Origin: Roseiflexus sp034432635
GTDB taxonomy: Bacteria; Chloroflexota; Chloroflexia; Chloroflexales; Roseiflexaceae
Assembly: GCA_034432635.1 (NCBI GenBank)
Contig: DAOUBK010000094.1
Span: forward strand, 85,250 to 149,249
Length of the DNA: 64,000 nucleotides
Reading direction: 5' to 3'
A program made the translations under genes and the position numbers. Positions 61,338 to 64,000 of this stretch are shown in pieces (the first letter of the stretch is position 1; every line of letters begins with the position of its first letter). Below the pieces are notes generated by a model. The model was given only the letters and a program-made list of their open reading frames with translations. It was not told the DNA's origin and ran no database searches.

Positions 61338-62855
61338 ATGCTGGCGAAGGTCTACAGCAGCGCTGTTATCGGTCTCGAAGGGGTACTGGTTGAGGTCGAG
61401 GTGGATATTGCCCAGGGGCTACCGGGTTTTACCATCGTCGGTCTGGGTGACACTGCGGTCCAGGAGAGTCGCGAGCGGGTGCGCGCCGCAGTGCGCAATA
61501 GCGGATACTCATTCCCCATGAAACGGATTACGGTCAACCTGGCGCCGGCTGACCTGCGCAAAGCCGGCCCGGCGTATGATCTGCCAATCGCAATCGGCTT
61601 GTTACTGGCATCAGAACAGATTCAGGGCGATGTAAGCAATGCGGTCTTCATTGGCGAACTGGGGCTCGACGGCGCGGTACGCCACACCGACGGCGTCCTG
61701 CCGATGGTCGCCGTAGCCCATGAGTGCGGTATCCGGCAGGTTTTCGTGCCAGAGGAAGATGCTGCCGAGGCGTCGCTCATCAACGGGGTACGCATTGTGC
61801 CGGTGAAGCGTCTCGATGATCTGGCGGCGCATCTGAGCGGCGCGCAACAATTGCCGGAGTACACCGGCGCACCTGTACACACCGAACCCGCGCCTCAATA
61901 TCCGGTTGATTTCAGCGTCGTACGTGGACAGGAACACGTCAGGCGCGCTCTGGAGATCGCTGCGGCTGGCGGGCACAACGTCCTGATGACCGGCAGTCCA
62001 GGCGCAGGGAAAACCCTCATGGCACGCGCCTTGATCTCGATCCTGCCACCTCTCACAATGAACGAAGCGATCGAAGTGACGAAAATCTACAGCGTCGCCG
62101 GGCAGTTGCCCAAAGACACTCCACTGATCCGCCAGCGACCATTCTGTGCACCGCACCACACCACCTCACTCGCTGGACTGGTCGGCGGCGGCGGTGTGCG
62201 GGTCAAGCCCGGCATGGTGTCACTGGCGCATCGTGGGGTGCTGTTCCTCGATGAATTGCCGGAATTCGGTAGCAAACTCGATGTGCTGCGCCAGCCGCTG
62301 GAGGATCGGGTGGTAACATTGAGCCGCGCCGTTGGCAGCATTACCTACCCGGCCTCCTTTATGCTGGTCGCAGCTCAGAATCCCTGCGTGTGCGGCTGGT
62401 ACGGCGATCCGGAGCGTCCGTGCACCTGCACAGCCTCCGCTGTTGCACGCTACCAGCGACGTGTCAGTGGACCTCTGCTCGACCGGTTCGATATCTTCGT
62501 CAGCGTGCCACGCGTGCCCTTCGAGAAATTGAACAGCCTGCAACCCGGTGAAGGGTCAACCACGATCCGCGAGCGGGTCATCGCTGCCCGTCAGATCCAG
62601 GAGCGCCGTTTTTGTGGGATGCGTATGCTTACCAACAGCGATATGGGACCTGCGGAGGTGCACCGGTACTGTGTACTCGACAATAAGGGTCAACTGGTGT
62701 TACAGAGCGCCATGCGGCAGCTCGACCTGTCGGCGCGTGGGTATCATCGGGTACTGAAACTGGCGCGCACCATCGCCGACCTTGCCGGCACCGAACGGAT
62801 CACCGCACAGCATATTGCCGAGGCGATCCAGTACCGCTTCCAGCAGATGGAGTGA
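61338..62855 (+). CDS. comM: YifB/ComM family Mg-chelatase-like AAA+ ATPase
   Basis: 505 residues from ATG 61338 (GGGAGG at 61326-61331; open from 61296). The N-terminal Lon-like domain begins MLAKVYSSAVIGLEGVLVEVEVD. The AAA+ core has GSPGAGKT (Walker A), a Mg-chelatase insert with PFCAPHHTTSLAGLVGGG, FLDELPEF (Walker B) and QNPCVCGWYGDPERPCTCT, which holds four Cys for zinc. The C-terminal helical domain ends the protein. ComM is a hexameric branch-migration helicase helping integrate foreign DNA in natural transformation. It stands alone in its orientation. Confidence 0.95.
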   Translation: MLAKVYSSAVIGLEGVLVEVEVDIAQGLPGFTIVGLGDTAVQESRERVRAAVRNSGYSFPMKRITVNLAPADLRKAGPAYDLPIAIGLLLASEQIQGDVSNAVFIGELGLDGAVRHTDGVLPMVAVAHECGIRQVFVPEEDAAEASLINGVRIVPVKRLDDLAAHLSGAQQLPEYTGAPVHTEPAPQYPVDFSVVRGQEHVRRALEIAAAGGHNVLMTGSPGAGKTLMARALISILPPLTMNEAIEVTKIYSVAGQLPKDTPLIRQRPFCAPHHTTSLAGLVGGGGVRVKPGMVSLAHRGVLFLDELPEFGSKLDVLRQPLEDRVVTLSRAVGSITYPASFMLVAAQNPCVCGWYGDPERPCTCTASAVARYQRRVSGPLLDRFDIFVSVPRVPFEKLNSLQPGEGSTTIRERVIAARQIQERRFCGMRMLTNSDMGPAEVHRYCVLDNKGQLVLQSAMRQLDLSARGYHRVLKLARTIADLAGTERITAQHIAEAIQYRFQQME

Positions 62856-62910
62856 AGCGCGGCAACGGTCTCCGTGCCAGAAAACCCACCACTGCCGATC
62901 ACGCACATGA

Positions 62911-63252
62911 TTACGACGCAGCAACGATTATAAGAAAGGTTGCCACAAACCAGTGAACGAAGAAGGGCCAGACGAAAGATTTCGTGCGCCACGCCAGCCA
63001 GCCGAAGCCAAACCCGCCAATGATTGTGAAGAACGTCTCCAGTGCCGGCTTACCGATGTGCACCAGGACGAATGGCACAGACTGAAGCCACAGCGCTTCG
63101 GGACCGAACCGATGCGCGTAGCCGAACAGGATCCATCCACGAAACAGAAACTCCCAACCGATCAAATCGAGCAGGGTTGTCCACCCGCGATAGTAGGCGT
63201 TGAGCGCCGGATCGTGCCGCCCTGCAGACGATCGGGGTAAATCGCCTGTCAC
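62911..63252 (-). pseudogene. CPBP (CAAX/Abi) intramembrane protease fragment
   Basis: 113 residues from a GTG without ribosome binding site. LIGWEFLFRGWILFGYAHRFG carries the Glu/Arg motif, FVLVHIGKPALETFFTIIGG the first His, and FVWPFFVHWFVATFL the last, so the catalytic core is kept. Full members have over 200 residues with several helices before this core; they are missing, and upstream frames show no continuation. It is probably a 5'-truncated remnant. A minimal functional core is less likely. Confidence 0.6.
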
Positions 63253-63318
63253 ATCGCCGGGAATGGTGTTTGCCTATGCGCTGATACTTCTGTCAGGCTG
63301 CATGTAGCGTTGACGCTC

Positions 63319-64000
63319 TTACGTCTCATCTTCCAGTTCAATCCCCAGCGCCTTCAGGCGCTCGCGTAAGACACGCAGATGCTCCTCGGCTTCCGCGCGC
63401 GCCGCCGCTTCCCGCCGCGCCTGCTCCTCTGCCCGCCGCGCCTGCTCCTCTGCCTCGGCGCGCGCCGCCGCTTCCCGCCGCGCTCGCGCTGCCGCCCGGC
63501 GTGCCCGCTCCTCCGCCCGCCGCGCCTGCTCCACCACCGTCACATAGTCCCCGATCTCCCGCCCCGCTGCATCGTAGCACACCACATGGTCGCGCTGCAG
63601 CCCCAGCCACACGTCGGCAATCGCCAGGTGCACCCGCCCCTCGCCGTCCGGCGCCTGTAACCGGTACACCCCCCCTTCCAGCCGGTAGTCAAGCAGGCGC
63701 AACCGCCGCGCCCGCCCCCGCCCTGTATCGTCCACAATCACATACTGCGCCACTCCCGCCCGTGCATAATGCTCCACCTTGATCACCACATCGTTCTCAC
63801 GCGCGTCCGGTGAGACGATCTCGATGATCAGCGCCGGACGTGCGCGCTCGACCGCCACCTCGAACGTGCTCCAGTTGTGCCGCTTCCGCACGCCGGGAAT
63901 GACCATCACGTTCGGTCCGTGGGCACGCAGGTCGGGGAGGTCCCACGCGATGCGCACATCGCTGAGCACAATCGCCAGCCCGGCAGGTTCGAGGCGCGCG
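63319..64000 (-). CDS. Uma2 family (DUF820) PD-(D/E)XK nuclease with coiled-coil tail, partial at window edge
   Basis: At least 227 residues; the frame is open to the window edge (ARLEPAGLAIVLSDVRIAWD), so the start is outside and the GTG at 63969 is probably not the start. ALIIEIVSPDARENDVVIKV gives the Glu/Asp-Lys nuclease core, followed by HYARAGVAQYVIVD. The last 75 residues are an Arg/Ala/Glu coiled coil with the unit ARREAAARAEAEEQARRAEE repeated. Uma2 proteins are abundant in Chloroflexota and cyanobacteria; their role is not settled. Confidence 0.85.
   Translation of the reverse strand, partial: ARLEPAGLAIVLSDVRIAWDLPDLRAHGPNVMVIPGVRKRHNWSTFEVAVERARPALIIEIVSPDARENDVVIKVEHYARAGVAQYVIVDDTGRGRARRLRLLDYRLEGGVYRLQAPDGEGRVHLAIADVWLGLQRDHVVCYDAAGREIGDYVTVVEQARRAEERARRAAARARREAAARAEAEEQARRAEEQARREAAARAEAEEHLRVLRERLKALGIELEDET

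Noticed and set aside
63319..63610. Open frames in other frames of the Uma2 coiled-coil region
   Set aside because: Low-complexity GC-rich repeats keep all frames open; only the Uma2 frame shows a nuclease core.

Overview
The window looks like chromosomal DNA of a filamentous anoxygenic phototroph of the Chloroflexota, most likely the genus Roseiflexus. I infer this from the high GC content, the protein styles (short IF-2 with a Gly/Arg-rich N-terminus, Uma2 nuclease with an Ala/Arg/Glu coiled coil, DUF11 protein) and the make-up of the cell-wall cluster. The genus is not proven by any single marker here. No rRNA, tRNA, CRISPR array, prophage or intact transposon was seen.

Layout. 1-7 kb: the 3' end of a histone-deacetylase-like gene, thymidine kinase, class I mannose-6-phosphate isomerase, a frameshifted and truncated spoIIM-like pseudogene, an MFS transporter, and a large DUF4157 protein with a HELAHVAQQ motif, a Het-C-like His motif and a glycine-rich hydrophobic segment (candidate toxin/effector). 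7-28 kb: methionine aminopeptidase converging on an unbroken 18-gene division and cell wall (dcw) cluster on the minus strand: mraZ-rsmH-ftsL-ftsI-murF-mraY-murD-rhomboid-ftsW-murG-(membrane protein)-murC-(TPR protein)-murB-ddl-ftsQ-ftsA-ftsZ. It is preceded by a clear promoter and a 10-bp-periodic TGGGG array that fits the known MraZ operator. murE is absent from the cluster.

28-34 kb: DUF11 protein, acyl-CoA dehydrogenase, copper-type P1B ATPase with two metal-binding domains, Nudix hydrolase and ruvA. 34-44 kb: a plus-strand run coding for a multi-PAS hybrid-free histidine kinase, a response regulator fused to a PP2C phosphatase, a BcsB-like protein, a BcsA-like glycosyltransferase lacking PilZ, a STAS anti-anti-sigma protein and an RsbW-like kinase. 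This looks like a signalling module in which a two-component system feeds a partner-switching circuit physically linked to beta-glucan synthesis. 44-52 kb: an anchored membrane protein with a palindrome inside its promoter, a HAD phosphatase, a gene-poor stretch with REP-like palindromes, an orphan 52-residue Flp pilin with its own promoter and terminator, a DegS/LiaS-like kinase, a polyprenol-phosphate mannosyltransferase-like enzyme, and two tandem paralogous multi-pass membrane proteins.

52-61 kb: a MacB-type permease, then the minus-strand nusA-ylxR-infB-rbfA-(methyltransferase)-nrnA-truB-ribF translation/transcription operon with a promoter and a perfect hairpin in the nusA leader; rimP is not upstream. 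61-64 kb: comM/yifB ATPase, a CPBP protease fragment and an edge-truncated Uma2 nuclease. Many junctions in the operons are 4-nt ATGA/GTGA overlaps, so translational coupling is the rule.
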